Under the pieces are notes generated by a model. The model was not told the origin of the DNA, did no database searches, and worked only from the letters and a program-made list of their open reading frames with translations. From NCBI RefSeq assembly GCF_029227915.1, contig NC_079889.1:5642001-5706000 (forward strand): DNA of 64,000 nucleotides, written 5' to 3'. Source of the stretch: Hydractinia symbiolongicarpus. Lineage: Eukaryota > Cnidaria > Hydrozoa > Anthoathecata > Hydractiniidae. The position numbers and the translations under genes are program-made. Positions 23,500 through 35,949 of the stretch are shown piece after piece. Position 1 is the stretch's first letter, and every line of letters begins with the position of its first letter.

Positions 23500-25690
23500 C
23501 AGAAAAATAATAAAATATGTAGCTACCTAGCTAACTGCATTTAGCATAAAAATTATTGCTTAAGAATATTGTTGTAGTCAAACTGCATTTTTGTACTTTC
23601 ACTGTTTAGACAAAGATATAGCTAAGGAGGTAGCTAAATAGCAGGAGCCTCAACACCAAAATAAATGTTGGCTAGGATAAAAAGCTCTTATACTATACGG
23701 AATAGTAATAAGTAAGGCTCTACCTATAGCTAGCTAGCCTTCAAAAGTCTTCGTTCCTGGCCAAAAAACCTAAAAATGGTGCCGTCAAGATTTGTACATG
23801 GCTAAAAAACGTGACAATATATTTGTCTTAGCATGTAAAAACATACAGGAAACAAATATTTCTAAAGTAAAAAGCTTTTAGAATACAAAAAGCTCAAACA
23901 GACTTTACAAACAGCACTGACCACCATTACTTTAATAACTAAAATGGCCATCATGTTTCGGTCCTCGTTTCTCCGTTGGCATGCCCAGGCCGCGAAAGTC
24001 TTGGATTGGTTTTTCAAACAATGAAGCGTTTTGATTGGTGTATTATGTGCGAGCGGTCAAAACAAAGTCAGTAAAACTATCAGTAAACTGTCCCATTTGT
24101 TTTCTGTAGCTCCTGAGCGAAAATGGCGATTGAGGTCACGGGGGGTAATTATTATTAAAAATGGCGTTTAAAATAATGCATTCATTTTTATCACTAAATT
24201 TATTTTTCTTACTTATGGCAATAAATTAAAGTAATTCAATTAATTAAAGAAATAAATTAATTTTTAGAATTTATTTTAATCAATAATAAAATTTGCGATT
24301 AAACAACCCCCTGGTTTCTAAAAATCGCGGAAAGATCAAAGGAATATCGGTAACCCTTTTGAACAGACAGACAGACGGAATACAGCTATTATTATAGAGA
24401 CAGCGAATTTAGTTATAGTGGTTTATTTATATAATACAACGTATTAATTCTAAAAACATATTTAAACGGAATGTGAAAATAATCAACGATTTGTCTTAAA
24501 TACAATAACAGGTGTTTTTGGTCTCGCTGCTTTGTTTAAGTGTGTACATTGGCCTTAAGAGAATTATTTTGTTAAAATCTATCTTACTTATTTGTTCTTA
24601 TTTGGTCCGAATTTACAATTTTTGTTACAAAAACTTTAGATTCTTATTTGATTGAGAAAAGGCACAAAGAGAGAAGAAAGTACAGTTTATAGCAGTGCTA
24701 CATGATGCCAATGTGATGTAGCAGAAAAATTCTGAAAATTCATAAAACATAAACATCTATGACCCGAAGCCTTTTATTCGGTGGTTTTACTCTGTTAAGA
24801 TAAGCATAAAATTTTTTTTTACATTTAGGCAATTATAGGTATGTAGATTTTCTTTAGGAGATATAAAGTTTACCAAAAATAAATAATATATGCTACCTGG
24901 GAGTTTACGAGACTTCCGTACACCATGATCATGTACAAAGTTTTTTTAAGAAAAGCACAAAATTTATGTAACATACAAATCATGAACAATAAAAAAAATT
25001 TATGCTAGAATAGTTCTAAGGTTAAAATAAAATCGTCACTGTCACTGCATGGCATAATAAAACTACAAGACTATGAAACATATTCACATTCATAGCTACG
25101 ATCCCGAACAGCAAGAGGATGATAAATAAGTCTCACATTCTGACCTTAAATTGTCCTTACTTTTATATCAGAAGGTCAGAGTTCTTCATAGTTGTTTATC
25201 AGTGCCCACTGATAAACAAAGCCACAGCCTAGGTACGTAGGAATGTGATGCACTGACAGAAATTTTTAAGTCTGCAGCTGAAACTAAATACAAAACGAGG
25301 AATACTATGATGAAGCTTGTTACGAAAAACGCGTGCCAAACGCGTGCAAACCTGCGGAGAATAACTCCCAAGAAAAGTAACATTATTGTGCTGGGATACC
25401 CAGCGTTGTATGCCAAATTTGCAATGGAATAGAGATGGAATAAGGATGGAATAGGTTAACTATTTCAATTTTTTAAAGAAAGTCTGTCAGGTAAAGCGTT
25501 TTTGCAAATTTCGAAACTTTCTGACTTCAAAATTTTGGTGAAAAATTTTAAATATTTCATCTATTTTCTGTCAAATTAAAAAGCTGTGGTAAATGTAGAG
25601 CATAAGTCAAATGTAAAAAAAAGTAAAATGTAAAAAAATACAAGAAAGTAAATTAAAACAATTGGTTGAGTGTGTAATGATATTTAAAGT
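23500..25690. other. no recognised gene
   Basis: AT-rich intergenic DNA with GCTAGC words near 23735 and a short repeat-like tail near 24367. The 76-codon minus-strand frame at 25186-25416 has hydrophobic stretches but no recognisable motif. Confidence 0.5.
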
Positions 25691-25694
25691 ATTA

Positions 25695-25750
25695 TTTCTT
25701 AACGACGTACGACCGTACGTACGATCGTACGTCGAAACGTCGTTAAGAAA
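25695..25750. repeat. 56-bp palindrome with nested ACGTACG core
   Basis: Outer arms TTTCTTAACGACGT and ACGTCGTTAAGAAA are perfect inverted repeats of 14 bp. The centre is itself a near-palindrome built from CGTACGT words (GACCGTACGTACGATCGTAC), so alternative hairpins are possible. Confidence 0.8.
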
Positions 25751-26638
25751 AATTTCACCAAAGAGTCGTTATTCTTTTTCTTTTTTTTTTAATAAATTTA
25801 GTTTGGGTTTTTCCAGGTAAATCTTCTAAGCGTATTTGGTTATTTTTTAGTATTCAACCCAGAGAAAAGAATGGCAAGGAATCAAATGCAACCCAGAGAA
25901 GAGCAAGGATTCGAGGAAGTGATAGAAGAACAAGCCAAATAATAAATTTTATTTCGCTAAGCGTTCTGGGAATTTTTCATGTTAGCAATAAAGATTTTCA
26001 TGACTTTTATATCTTTTCTTCAACAAGTGATATTTCATTCAACAGTTAGTAACTTAATATTTTATAAGTTTTTAACACCAACTAAACTTCTCATTTGTTT
26101 GTTTTATTTCTTATTTTTCATTTCTAACAGCACATTTAAGAAATCTTTTGCTTTTTTACACTTCCTGAGGAATATATATGATAATAACTTCACAGAACTG
26201 AAGGGAGAATTTCTTTTCGATAAAAAGCGAAGTACAAAGGTATAACTTGTATATCCAGATAGGGTCTATCAATTACATTGCTTTATCAAGGAATAAAAAA
26301 GATGAAGCATTAAATACTGATCGAATATATTTGTCGCCATGTTAATTATCGCCAACAAAATTGTGTTGGCATTTTGGAAGATATTAAGACCTTGTAACAT
26401 TGTTGTAGTTTAAAAAGTAGATTGAATTTTCAGTTGAGCCGAATTTTGTTTTCTTTCTTAATGGCAAAAATCTTTTGGCAGTTACTGCGGCCTTAACAAA
26501 AAAGATAGAGAGGAAAAACACAAATTGATCATTTTGTAGAATATTGGGAAAGGAGGCAGTACAGAAGTTCTTTTTAATTCTTTTTCTTTAATTTAGACAA
26601 AAAGAGTTGTTGCTAACCGTGGAAGCAACTAAGTTGCT

Positions 26639-27628
26639 ATGGGAAAACACCTTAAACAAGTTCTCAGTATTGTATCAATCATTTTTGCCATAATTTTGAC
26701 ATGTGTGGCGATCACAACTAACCATTGGTTTGAAATGGCAAGTCCAGTAAAAACAATATCAGACCTGCCCAAGTCATTTGTGTATTTCTGGAAAGGTTTA
26801 TATAAAGGTTGCTTCCATATTCCTAATGTCGTTCCACTGCAGTGCAAAACTTTGCAAGATTGGAAGATGGACAATCGTAGGAGACAGATTTTATTGTTAT
26901 TGTTTATTTTGTCGTGGTCTTTTCTGCTTTTGTTGTTGTTGTTGTTTTTTTAATAATCTTTTTGTTGTTTTTTGTTTGCGTTGTTGTTGTCTCTAGTTAT
27001 TTTGGTCTTTTTTAAATTATATTTTGTAGACTGGGTAACAGCTGTTCGTGTTTTGATTTATATATCCATCAGTTCTGGTATATTGACTATAGCTGTAACT
27101 CTCATTATGAAAGTATTACTGGGTCGAATTTTAAGTGATATTGTTTCAATGTTGTCATTTACGTCAGGTAAGTTTTGGTAACAGAGTTGGATTTACGCAA
27201 AGCAAAAAAACAGGAGCATATATATTGAAAACCATATTCTGTACGGTGTATGTTGTCTGATCTTTTCGTGAGCTTTAAGATTTTTATAATTAAAAATTTG
27301 CATTGTCTAGATTTTCAGCCGCCGAAAATGAACTTCAGATAGTAACCAACGACCTTTATATTTATTAAAAAACTAATAAGATTTTAGAATAATCTGAATT
27401 ATAAAAACAGCGTGTTCAACTTCTTCCAATTATGTAATTTTCTTATCTTTTTTTACAGGAGCAATATTAATGTCCGCTTTATCCATATACACAGATCAAA
27501 ATCCAACTCATATCAAAACATTTCTGCTTTTTGGATTCTCGTACATATGTGCTTGGTTGAGTGTGTCATTGTACTTCTTCGCAAGCCTGCTCACTGTTTT
27601 ATCAAGAACACCGAAATCGGTCATGTAA
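26639..27628 (+). CDS. claudin-like four-transmembrane protein
   Basis: Three exons: 26639-26876, 27030-27167, 27459-27628, giving 181 residues. Splice phases agree at both junctions (one base carried over). The second intron has a strong GTAAGT donor and a TTTTTTACAG acceptor; the first donor (GTAGGA) is weaker. An in-frame TAA lies two codons before the ATG. Membrane segments are at about residues 8-28, 86-108, 122-138 and 150-172. The first loop has the claudin/PMP22 signature: a tryptophan (NHWFEM), then FWKGLYKGCF and a second cysteine at VPLQC. The second membrane segment follows the usual W..AVR.L pattern (WVTAVRVLIYIS). Claudin-family proteins act at cell contacts or as channel/trafficking subunits; which role applies here cannot be told. 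Length is slightly below the usual 200-230 because the cytoplasmic tail is very short (ends SRTPKSVM). Confidence 0.82.
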
Positions 27629-28896
27629 AATTAACATTACTTGAAATACGCCATCGGCTAAATATACACTTATTTTGTAATGATTACTTAATTTTAATTT
27701 CCCAAAAGAGCTTCCCTCAATTTTTAAGATATTGCGAGATGTGAAGACCACAAGGTCTTATATATGTATTAGTCCATAAAATAATAGCAAATACCGTAGC
27801 GTATATACAAAGTGGGATCACTATATGCTATTAATCACTATTTGCTACAGCAAATTCGTCTATAAAACACAGCATCTTTTTAATAATAGTTATCATCCGT
27901 CTGTCAGTTTGTAATGCAAAATCTAAAATGTTCAGGTCCAAAATATTCAGAAACAAGTACGTGAATCTACGTCTAGCTTTCACAGAAAATAGCGGTTCGC
28001 GGCGGTTTCGTCAAAACATTACAAATATTTCGCGGTGTGGTAAATGAACCAAAACTAATCCGAAGACTGCATCGGACAACGGCGATACCGACGACTAAGC
28101 CATTTTGAAATAAAGCAGTTGGATGTTGGAGCTTCAAATTTTGTTTTTGATTTTGGCTACATGCAACATTGTGAGAAGCAGCCTTAGCCAGCCAACCAGC
28201 TAGCTAGCTTATTTGTACTGCCTTATTAAAGTTATCATTCACTTTGGTATCAGCAAACATTATTGGATTTTTTGTAAGCTAAAGTTTGGGTTGTTCTATC
28301 TTACTCCAGAAACTGATCGTCAAATTGGGTTAGGTAGATACACCTATTACTTAAAAATCTATCACTTGGGCAAAAAAAGTTTAATATTTCAAGCAAGTGA
28401 GCAAGTTATTTTTTGAAACGACATAACGCTAAAAAGAAGGCGCACAACTACACTCCACACAGATGTGCGACATGGTTTGCCTGTACTAAACCATCTTCCT
28501 GGTGTCATTTATGATTGACCCTATTCATGCAATGGTATAGGGAGCAGCAAGTGTTGAGCCAAGGAGGGTTGAAGATACCCTACCCCTATAACTTTCCTGC
28601 GTTGGTTCATAAAACTTAGTACGAATAGTGTCTGTAACATGACAATAAAATATTATGCCTCAAATGATGAATGTCAGTAATAATTAAATTGACTATTCAA
28701 AGATGTATTGTTCGGCATATATTTTCAGTGATATTTGCTTAACCTTTAGACTACGTCATAATAGAAAAAACCTTGTACGGTCTCATCTGCGCACATTTTC
28801 GGACAGAACGGTAAATTCCTGTTTAAGAAAACCTAATCTTAAGCGTTTGTGTGCCTAAAAGTGCCGTGTGCAGGCGATTAAACTTTATAAGAAAAT

Positions 28897-29441
28897 ATGG
28901 CTTCCAGAAATTATTCGCTTTCTGAGAAAGAAATTCAGAATTTTATTGACGAATTAAATAATGACCCAAATGACTCGGGAAGCTTTTCATATCAATCTTT
29001 AACAACTTCTACTGACGTTATAATAGAATATATATATTCTACTTCAATATTGTGGGTATTTTGACACTATTCACACTCCCACAGCAATACCTAGCCAGCT
29101 AGCCATCCTCCACCCCATATATACCCAGCCTTTATTTATAAAAACTAGAAATATACCTTTCATAGGCATATATTTAGTATTTTCATACCACCACTTGCAC
29201 CCACATATACTTAGTGGTGTATAGCAACTAACAAAACATGTCTAGCCAACGGACCCCCTCCTTCTCTAGCGACAATCTACAGTGCGTATATATATTCACC
29301 GTCAAACAGTTTTAGGTACATCAAAAAGCGCAGACGATGCCGAAAGAAGTGGATGGTGAAAATAAAAACGAAAACCATGTTGCGAATCAAATTGCTTTAG
29401 ATCAAAGTCCAGATCATTTTTCACCACCGTTCCCTTCCTAG
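28897..29441 (+). CDS. possible short two-exon gene ending at GATA array
   Basis: Exon 1 would start at the ATG at 28897 ([20 protein letters not shown]) and use a weak donor after TTSTD, near 29016. Exon 2 (29316-29441) follows a TTTTAG acceptor in matching phase 0 and reads [20 protein letters not shown] and on to a TAG at 29439. The joined product is about 81 residues, acidic, with no recognised domain. The stop lies only 17 bp before the first GATA array, so the array may be part of its 3' UTR. Without the splice, exon 1 alone stays open for 55 codons (to 29064). Evidence is only consistent phase and a coding-like composition. Confidence 0.25.
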
Positions 29442-29457
29442 TTTTGTCACCTCTTAA

Positions 29458-29622
<165 letters not shown>

Positions 29623-29630
29623 AATATTCA

Positions 29631-29870
29631 TGCTCCTGATTTTCAAATTATTTGCTCCCTATGTAACAATTTTGCTCCCTGGATTCAAATTTAGTTTTGA
29701 ATCCAGGGAGCATTGCTCCCGAAATTCAAATTGCCTGCTCCCTGTAACAATTTTGCTCCCGAAATTCAAATTTCATTTTGCATCCAGGGAGCAATGCTCC
29801 CGAAATGCAAATTGTCGATTTTGCATATCGGGAGCAGTGCTCCCGATGTTCATATTTAGTGCTCCCGTGG
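29631..29870 (+). repeat. E1 left terminal motif cluster
   Basis: About 12 copies of a GCTCCC core, several extended to TGCTCCCGAAATTCAAAT or its GCAAAT variant, at irregular spacing. Three pairs are arranged head to head, for example ATCCAGGGAGCATTGCTCCC near 29701, forming short hairpins. The first copy (TGCTCCTGATTTTCAAAT) directly follows the terminal ATTCA. Conserved core with variable spacing resembles subterminal recombinase or transposase binding sites rather than a simple tandem repeat. Confidence 0.85.
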
Positions 29871-30301
29871 TACAAAGCAATCAAGACAATAATAACAAAC
29901 GGAGGATATCGAGGTTATTACAAACAGTGAATATTGGTTAGTGAAAGTTTACAGAGGTGTAGGATTGTTTCTTGTTCTGTGTTGATTATATTTTTGCTTC
30001 TTTATTAATCTTTTTGTTAACATGCTAAGAATATGTACAATATCATAGACTTTTATTTTGATATTCAACTAGTTAGCTAGCTAGCTAGTTATCTATGTTA
30101 GCAGTTTATGTATAGCTAGCTAGCTATCGTAAAGATGAAAGTTCAAAGTTGTGATTTTCTATTATACAACATCCTTGAAAACTAGAAATAGTATATACAT
30201 AATAAGTTGCATGAGGAAATAATTGTTGAAAAAATGAACATGGCCTCTCAACATAGCTATATATAATCTCTAAATTTCAAAGTGCAAAGCTACCATACTT
30301 A

Positions 30302-30631
30302 GGGGCCTTCGAAAAATTTTTTCGGGCCCCCTTAGCGGGATATCACCGCTAAGGGGGGAGGGGGTCTGAAGCTTGAAAAAGAAATCCGCTAACGATTGAG
30401 AAATTTTAAAAAATAGTTTGTGGCCTGAACATTCTTCGTTGTTCGTGAGCATAATTCCTATTTTCATCAATTCCGATAACTTTTATCTACAAAACACGCC
30501 CCTGAGCCTTCCAAGAATTTATCCGAATGTGTGTATTTCACAGACGGAAATCCACTAAAAGAGGGGGAGGGTCTCTGAATCTTAGCGGCGATATCCTGCT
30601 AACGGGGCCGAAAATTTTTTTCGAAGGCCCC
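30302..30631. mobile_element. 330-bp Harbinger-like MITE
   Basis: The two ends are inverted repeats of about 55 bp: GGGGCCTTCGAAAAATTTTT at the left and its near-perfect reverse complement at 30612-30631. Inside them GGATATCACCGCTAAG pairs with CTTAGCGGCGATATCC. The element is flanked by TTA on both sides (30299-30301 and 30632-30634). A three-base TTA duplication plus GG-rich ends fits PIF/Harbinger MITEs. It carries no coding frame and lies inside E1. Confidence 0.85.
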
Positions 30632-30999
30632 TTAGGCTAAGTGTTATAGCTATATGTAGCTAGCTATATATATTACATTTATCTTTTATGTGTAACTGAT
30701 TAGATGTTTCTTTTTCTCTTTATTATTTTTGTTTGCCATAGAGTGACAACACGCTGGGTTTTTTTTGGTTTCTAAAAGATATATACTTGTTGTAAACGTA
30801 TTTGGGCATAATTCTTAAGAAAACCAGCTGATGCGTCAAGTGAGAATTACCCGGATTGCGGTCATTGTGATAAATTCTGTATAATGGGTAGCTATTGTTG
30901 TACAGAAGATTGTCTGTTTGTGTAGTTTACACGTCAAATAAAAAATAATGAATGAAAGTTATATAAATAATTTGATGCAACGAAATGTTTTCAATGACG

Positions 31000-33650
31000 T
31001 AAATGGGTTTACACGGCAAAATACTGTTTGTACCACATATTCCATGTATGTCTGATTGTTTTTATATTTTTTGCAACGAACATTCAAATTAATAATAAGT
31101 TTGTCTTAATATGGTATCTAGCTGCAGTAAAGGAATATAAGACATGAAAGATGTATATATACATTATGCCACCATATAAGCAGCAGAGTCATGGTTGTGA
31201 CACCCAATTATTTTAAGATCTTAATTTCCTAGATTGTGGTTGGTGTACATCCTTTATATCCACATTCCAATGTGGAGAGCAATTGTGAGTGCATATCATA
31301 TTAACAGATATGATATAACAGAATTCTGCTTGCTTTCCTTGACCAATTAGGCTGTAAGAATTTAAGTTGCAGGTTTGTTATTAATAATTGAGTGTGTGGT
31401 CTATACTGAGTCTATACTAAGTCTTTTGTAAAGTTCGATTCAAGAAATTATTTTTCTAAAAATGAAATTCTTGATTATGTATTCTGTATATTTTTTTTTT
31501 ACAAATCATTTTTCATTATTTTATTTTTCATTTCGGTTAAAAGTATTAAGGAAAAAAATGCTGGTAGAAAGTTTATCAATGCATTCAGTGCATTTTAACG
31601 AACCTTGTAAACACTCCACAATGCAATAGGTTTTGAAGCTTTCTCAAAAAACCAGATAGTTGTCTCAAATATGAAACTCCTGACAACACAATCCATAGAA
31701 TTTTAAATTCGAAATATTTATCACTGTAAATGGATTTCCTATTACAATGCGTTTTTTAAGTTTAGTTCTGTCATTTAGATAAAGTAAATAAAGTGTACCA
31801 GGAGCAAGAAAATGGCAACAGGATTAATGACAGTTTGATTATGTGGCATTTGTGGGGAAGTCAATTGTTCCAAAGTATGTACATATACATTTTTCAACTC
31901 TACTAATCAGATTGTTAAGCTTATTTATCATTTTTCTCAGCTTTGAAATATTTGGCGTGTTATATAGGTAAAATTACTTATCGTAATGCAATAATTTGGA
32001 TTGTCTTTTTAAAGTATATGAATAAATTTTTCGATGATCACAAAGATATAAAACATTTGTTTGATAAATTTTAACTTTGTTACATTCCTGTAGATTACAG
32101 ATGAAAAATATTCTTGATAGCAACGACCGCATGCTGATGATGATATACAATGAATACAAAATGAATTCCGGTACACACTTCCTGACGCTTACATGCACAC
32201 ATATACGAAATATCGCTTGCCATTATATTATTTAAACAACATAACCATAATCGATAAACTACAGCTAATTATGAACACGCTTGATATTGCATATTTTTTG
32301 TATGATTAGATTTTAATATAATAAGGTCGCCACAATATAACAGCTTTCTTCAACAAATAAACATAATTATTTAAATTTTTTGTAGGTGTTTTTTATCTTA
32401 TGTTGCGTTGCACACGTTGATCAAACTGATAAATCGTTTAAATATTCCTTTCTAACAGGATTGCATATATACCAAGTTTCTACACAAATTGTTACAACGT
32501 GTCAAATATAAAAGTATTAAGAACGTTAGGGATTTAAACTTAACTAAAACAAGGATTTTTTTACAATGCGTCACATTTTAAATACGACAGACAAATTCTT
32601 GCATTAGGGAGGTGCTACCGAAAAATATTTCTTATTCGTTCTTTTTTTGTTACTAAGATGCGTTGATTAAGCGCTTTTATCACATAAGCGCTCTGTTTAG
32701 ATCAAAAATGTTAAAAACTTAACTTATTTCACAACTTTTCCTTCAAGGCTGCACTACAACAATGTTTCCTTTTCTTTTTTTAATTAATTGCTCTCCTCTT
32801 TCTCCACACCTCCATAGTTTTACATCCGAACATCGATAATTAAATCTTCAGTTTTTTTGCGCAAAATATAAGGTGGTAGCCTTTTAATGGCCAACGAAAG
32901 AATATTGTTGGGGAAAGTTTAAGCTGTCTTACTCGAGTGAGAGAAAAAGGGTTTTTTAATGCACTGAAATAAAAAATTTTTTATCAGCATCTTTCAAGCA
33001 ACGCGGGGCTCCAAATTTTTTTAAGAATGAAACGACTTGTAAGTAATAACCAGCCTTAAATGATAAAATAGCAGGAAAAAAGTGCTCTCTGAGGCTGTCC
33101 TCTTTTTATAGAGCGTTTTAAAGTTGGATGAAGCAACAAAGATATTTGAAAAATTTAAAACTTTATTTATTCTAACTTTTATTCTTTATTAACTCTATTT
33201 ATCATGGGCGGGGGTCATAATGTGCCTGCGGCAAATTTAAATTTTGATATCTAAAATGCTTTCTCGATTGCGAATTCTGTCTTCCCTGGTTTTTACGCTT
33301 CTAATGCGAGATATAATATTTATCAGGATTCACTATGTGTAAAAATAGATGATGTTATACACCATTGTATATTACCAACAGAAAATTATAGCAAAATAGC
33401 CAAGTATTATACAGAACGGTCTCTAACACCGTTTTGATAGGTAATAATATTTTACCTGACCTAAAAATTTCTCAAGACGACACACAAAGAATGCTGACGT
33501 CAAATGTGCCGAGGTATAACTCTGTCAGATTTCATGGATAGCATGCACGTTATGCTACCCTCAAATACTTACGCAGGTCAAAAAATTGGGTTAAAATGAA
33601 ATAATATACTGTTTTTAATTTATTTAATTTATTTCAATAATATTTTACAG
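31000..33650. other. E1 interior without recognised gene
   Basis: About 2.6 kb of AT-rich sequence. I see no coding frame longer than 75 codons and no motif. It may be decayed cargo or accumulated insertions. Confidence 0.5.
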
Positions 33651-33871
33651 GTTCTAAATATCAGTTAAAAATAAACTGTTTTTTCTATAAAGTCCTGTTT
33701 GTTAATAAATATGAAAAGTTAAAAACATTCTTTATTATATGTACATTATAAACACAATTAAAATATTAGAAATCACAAACAAAAAAGAGGACCACAGAAA
33801 AAAGAGAAAGCACATAGCACAAATGACATACTCAACTGATAGGTATATAAACATTCCAAAAAACTCAAATT

Positions 33872-34750
33872 TTAATTCATACAGAATAAAACCTTAACTT
33901 GGCAGTAGTCCTTTGTGTCAATTTCTGAACGTATATCAAGTTGAAGTTTATTATAGTTTAGTGCAGCATTGATTTTTGTCGATTCAAGCTTAACTATTGG
34001 GACCCGAAGAAGGTGGTGATTGTTCCTTGTCCCGATGTTGTGACATATCACCTTAAAATACTCTTCAAACATAGGAACGTCGCCTATTAAACATTCATGC
34101 ACGGTGGTACAGAGCTTTCGCATCTGATAATTATGAATTGTTGTAATGTGAGTGTCGTGTCGGATGATACTATGTGCTATCTAGTAACTCGAGCATATGC
34201 ATTCTGTATGGCTGGTGGAAGTAATTTGTAAGTGAACAATATGTTGCGTTCGGTACGATCATAGCCTGATAGATACGCAGTGCTGCGGTAGCTGATAGAT
34301 GAGATCTAATTTTACGTAACATTCGAAGTCTCCCAGATACTCTCCTGCATACAGAGTTGAAATGATCAACCATAGTCAGTGGTGGATCCAGGTTGACTCC
34401 TAGATACTGGTATCTTTCTGTATTGTTAATTTTATCTGAGCGATACATAATGCTGATGTTTTGGTTTTGTCTTGTAAGTCGTGACTGTGTCCCAAAAAGT
34501 ATGACCTCTGTTTTTTTCTTGTTTAAGGTTCAAGATGAGTTCATTTTCTTCTAACCAGTCAGATAAATTCTTTAAGTCTTTGGTGAGTGCATGTTCGATT
34601 GAAAATATATTGTTGTGATGAAAGTTAATGACCGTGGCATACATCATAATTTCGCAGTTCTCGAGTTGCTTTTCAGTCTCGTTAAAATAGAGTAAAAAAA
34701 GCAGCGGATCCAGTATTAATCCTTGAGGGACACCATAAAATACGGGTTGA
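33872..34750 (-). pseudogene. LINE reverse transcriptase and C-terminal part (broken)
   Basis: Around 34730-34672 the minus strand reads GVPQGLILDPLLFLLYFNE, the conserved motif before the active site. The active site itself reads MMYATVINF, where related elements have YADD followed by TVI, so both catalytic aspartates are deleted in frame. Next come DLKNLSDWLEENELILNL (thumb), RYQYLGVNLDPPLTMVDHF, and RNNHHLLRVPIVKLESTK near the C-terminus. Frameshifts lie near 34650, 34440 and 34150. Confidence 0.85.
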
Positions 34751-35667
34751 CTCGAAGATAGGGTGATGTTGTAGGAAACGTGCTGCCAACGGTTAAACGG
34801 TTAAGTAATCTGTAAAAGATTCTTTTTTATGATCGAGAATGCCATAATTCGGTAGTTTATTTAGAATGGCGCTATGAATTATTGTATCGAAAGCCATGCT
34901 AAGATCGATAAAAAATGGCGCCAGTTAGTTGTGATTTATTCATTGCTTTGTGAATGTCATCCAAGAACAAAGTTGCAGCCGTTTCAGTTGATCTATGCTT
35001 ACGGAACCCAAAATTGCTTTCATGACAAAAGATTATTTGATTCCATGTATTTTGAAAGTTGTTGATGAATACATTTCTCGATTATCTGTGGAAAAACAAG
35101 CAGAACCCATTTGCAATTTCTTTTTATTTGCGGTCTCGGTTCCGTTTAGCGTTTGATATAGTCCTTTTTGCCTTCGCAGGAAAGAGATTTTTCAAGCATA
35201 TCCAGAAAGTTTCAAACTTGAAATATTGTCTTGGAGTTGATTTTTACAGTATTCTATCTCGGCTTTTTTGATCAGAATATTTACGTAGTTTTTCTTCCGT
35301 TAATAGACCGACGTCGCAATCTTAACCTGACTTTCTTGCTTTTCGTAATAAATTGCGTGTTGTATTGTCCCTAACTCATCTAGACTGTTTCTGAATTATA
35401 ATGTTTGTAATTTCGACTCGTTAATTTCTTTGGAGCGAATTTTGTAACAAATTTCTTTCTGATACAGTTGACCGTGTCGTGATCGCTTAGACTGGATGAA
35501 AGCGTTTTACCATGTGAAATGGTGTTCGGAGAATTTGATAGTACAACGTCTGTTAAAGTTGCACTATTTTCGGTTATTTTCGTTGGTTGTGTAATTAATT
35601 GTTTGAAACTAAAGGTAGTGAATATATCTTTTATCTCTTTGTGATCGATTCTTATAAGAAAAACAAT

Positions 35668-35949
35668 TTATATCTCCCAAGAGCCATAAAATTTCAATAT
35701 CCTTTTTTCTCTTCTTCTCACATATGGAACACCTTGCTTGATATATGCACCCACTCTTTGTCCCATTCCAGTTGTACGACTCTTATGCACGAAGTCGAAC
35801 CCTCGGATTTCTGTGTCAAACAACTCGTCGTTAGCAACAAATGTTTCACTCGAGGAGAGAATGTCGATTTTTTTATTTTTAAATAAAATATCTTCAAGGA
35901 GATCTTTCTTCCCACATAACCCTTTAATATTTTGATGGAGTACAAACAC
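35668..35949 (-). pseudogene. LINE endonuclease N-terminal fragment
   Basis: A 93-codon frame beginning VLHQNIKGLCGKKDLLEDIL and containing DILSSSETFVANDELFDTEI and RGFDFVHKSRTTGMG. These match the first motifs (N and ET) of the exonuclease-III-like endonuclease of non-LTR elements. It runs out of frame after about residue 80, before the catalytic histidine region. Confidence 0.85.

Larger units (their letters stand above)
33660..35949 (-). mobile_element. decayed non-LTR (LINE) retrotransposon
   Basis: Minus-strand order: apurinic-type endonuclease (35949-35668), then a badly decayed middle, reverse transcriptase (about 34730-34430), and the C-terminal region (34448-33872), followed by an AT-rich 3' tail. 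This is the layout of Jockey/CR1/L2-like elements. The copy is 5'-truncated or internally deleted (2.3 kb versus several kb) and has many frameshifts. It lies within E1, upstream of gene A, and is probably a later insertion. Confidence 0.85.

Noticed and set aside
25871-25942. Short frame MARNQMQPREEQGFEEVIEE.. after a TTTTTTAG acceptor-like site
   Set aside because: Could be a last exon, but no upstream exon with matching phase was found and it is too short to support alone.
29630-29941. 103-codon frame over the E1 motif cluster
   Set aside because: Its repeats (LLP.FKF) are translations of the TGCTCCCGAAAT motif, not protein repeats.
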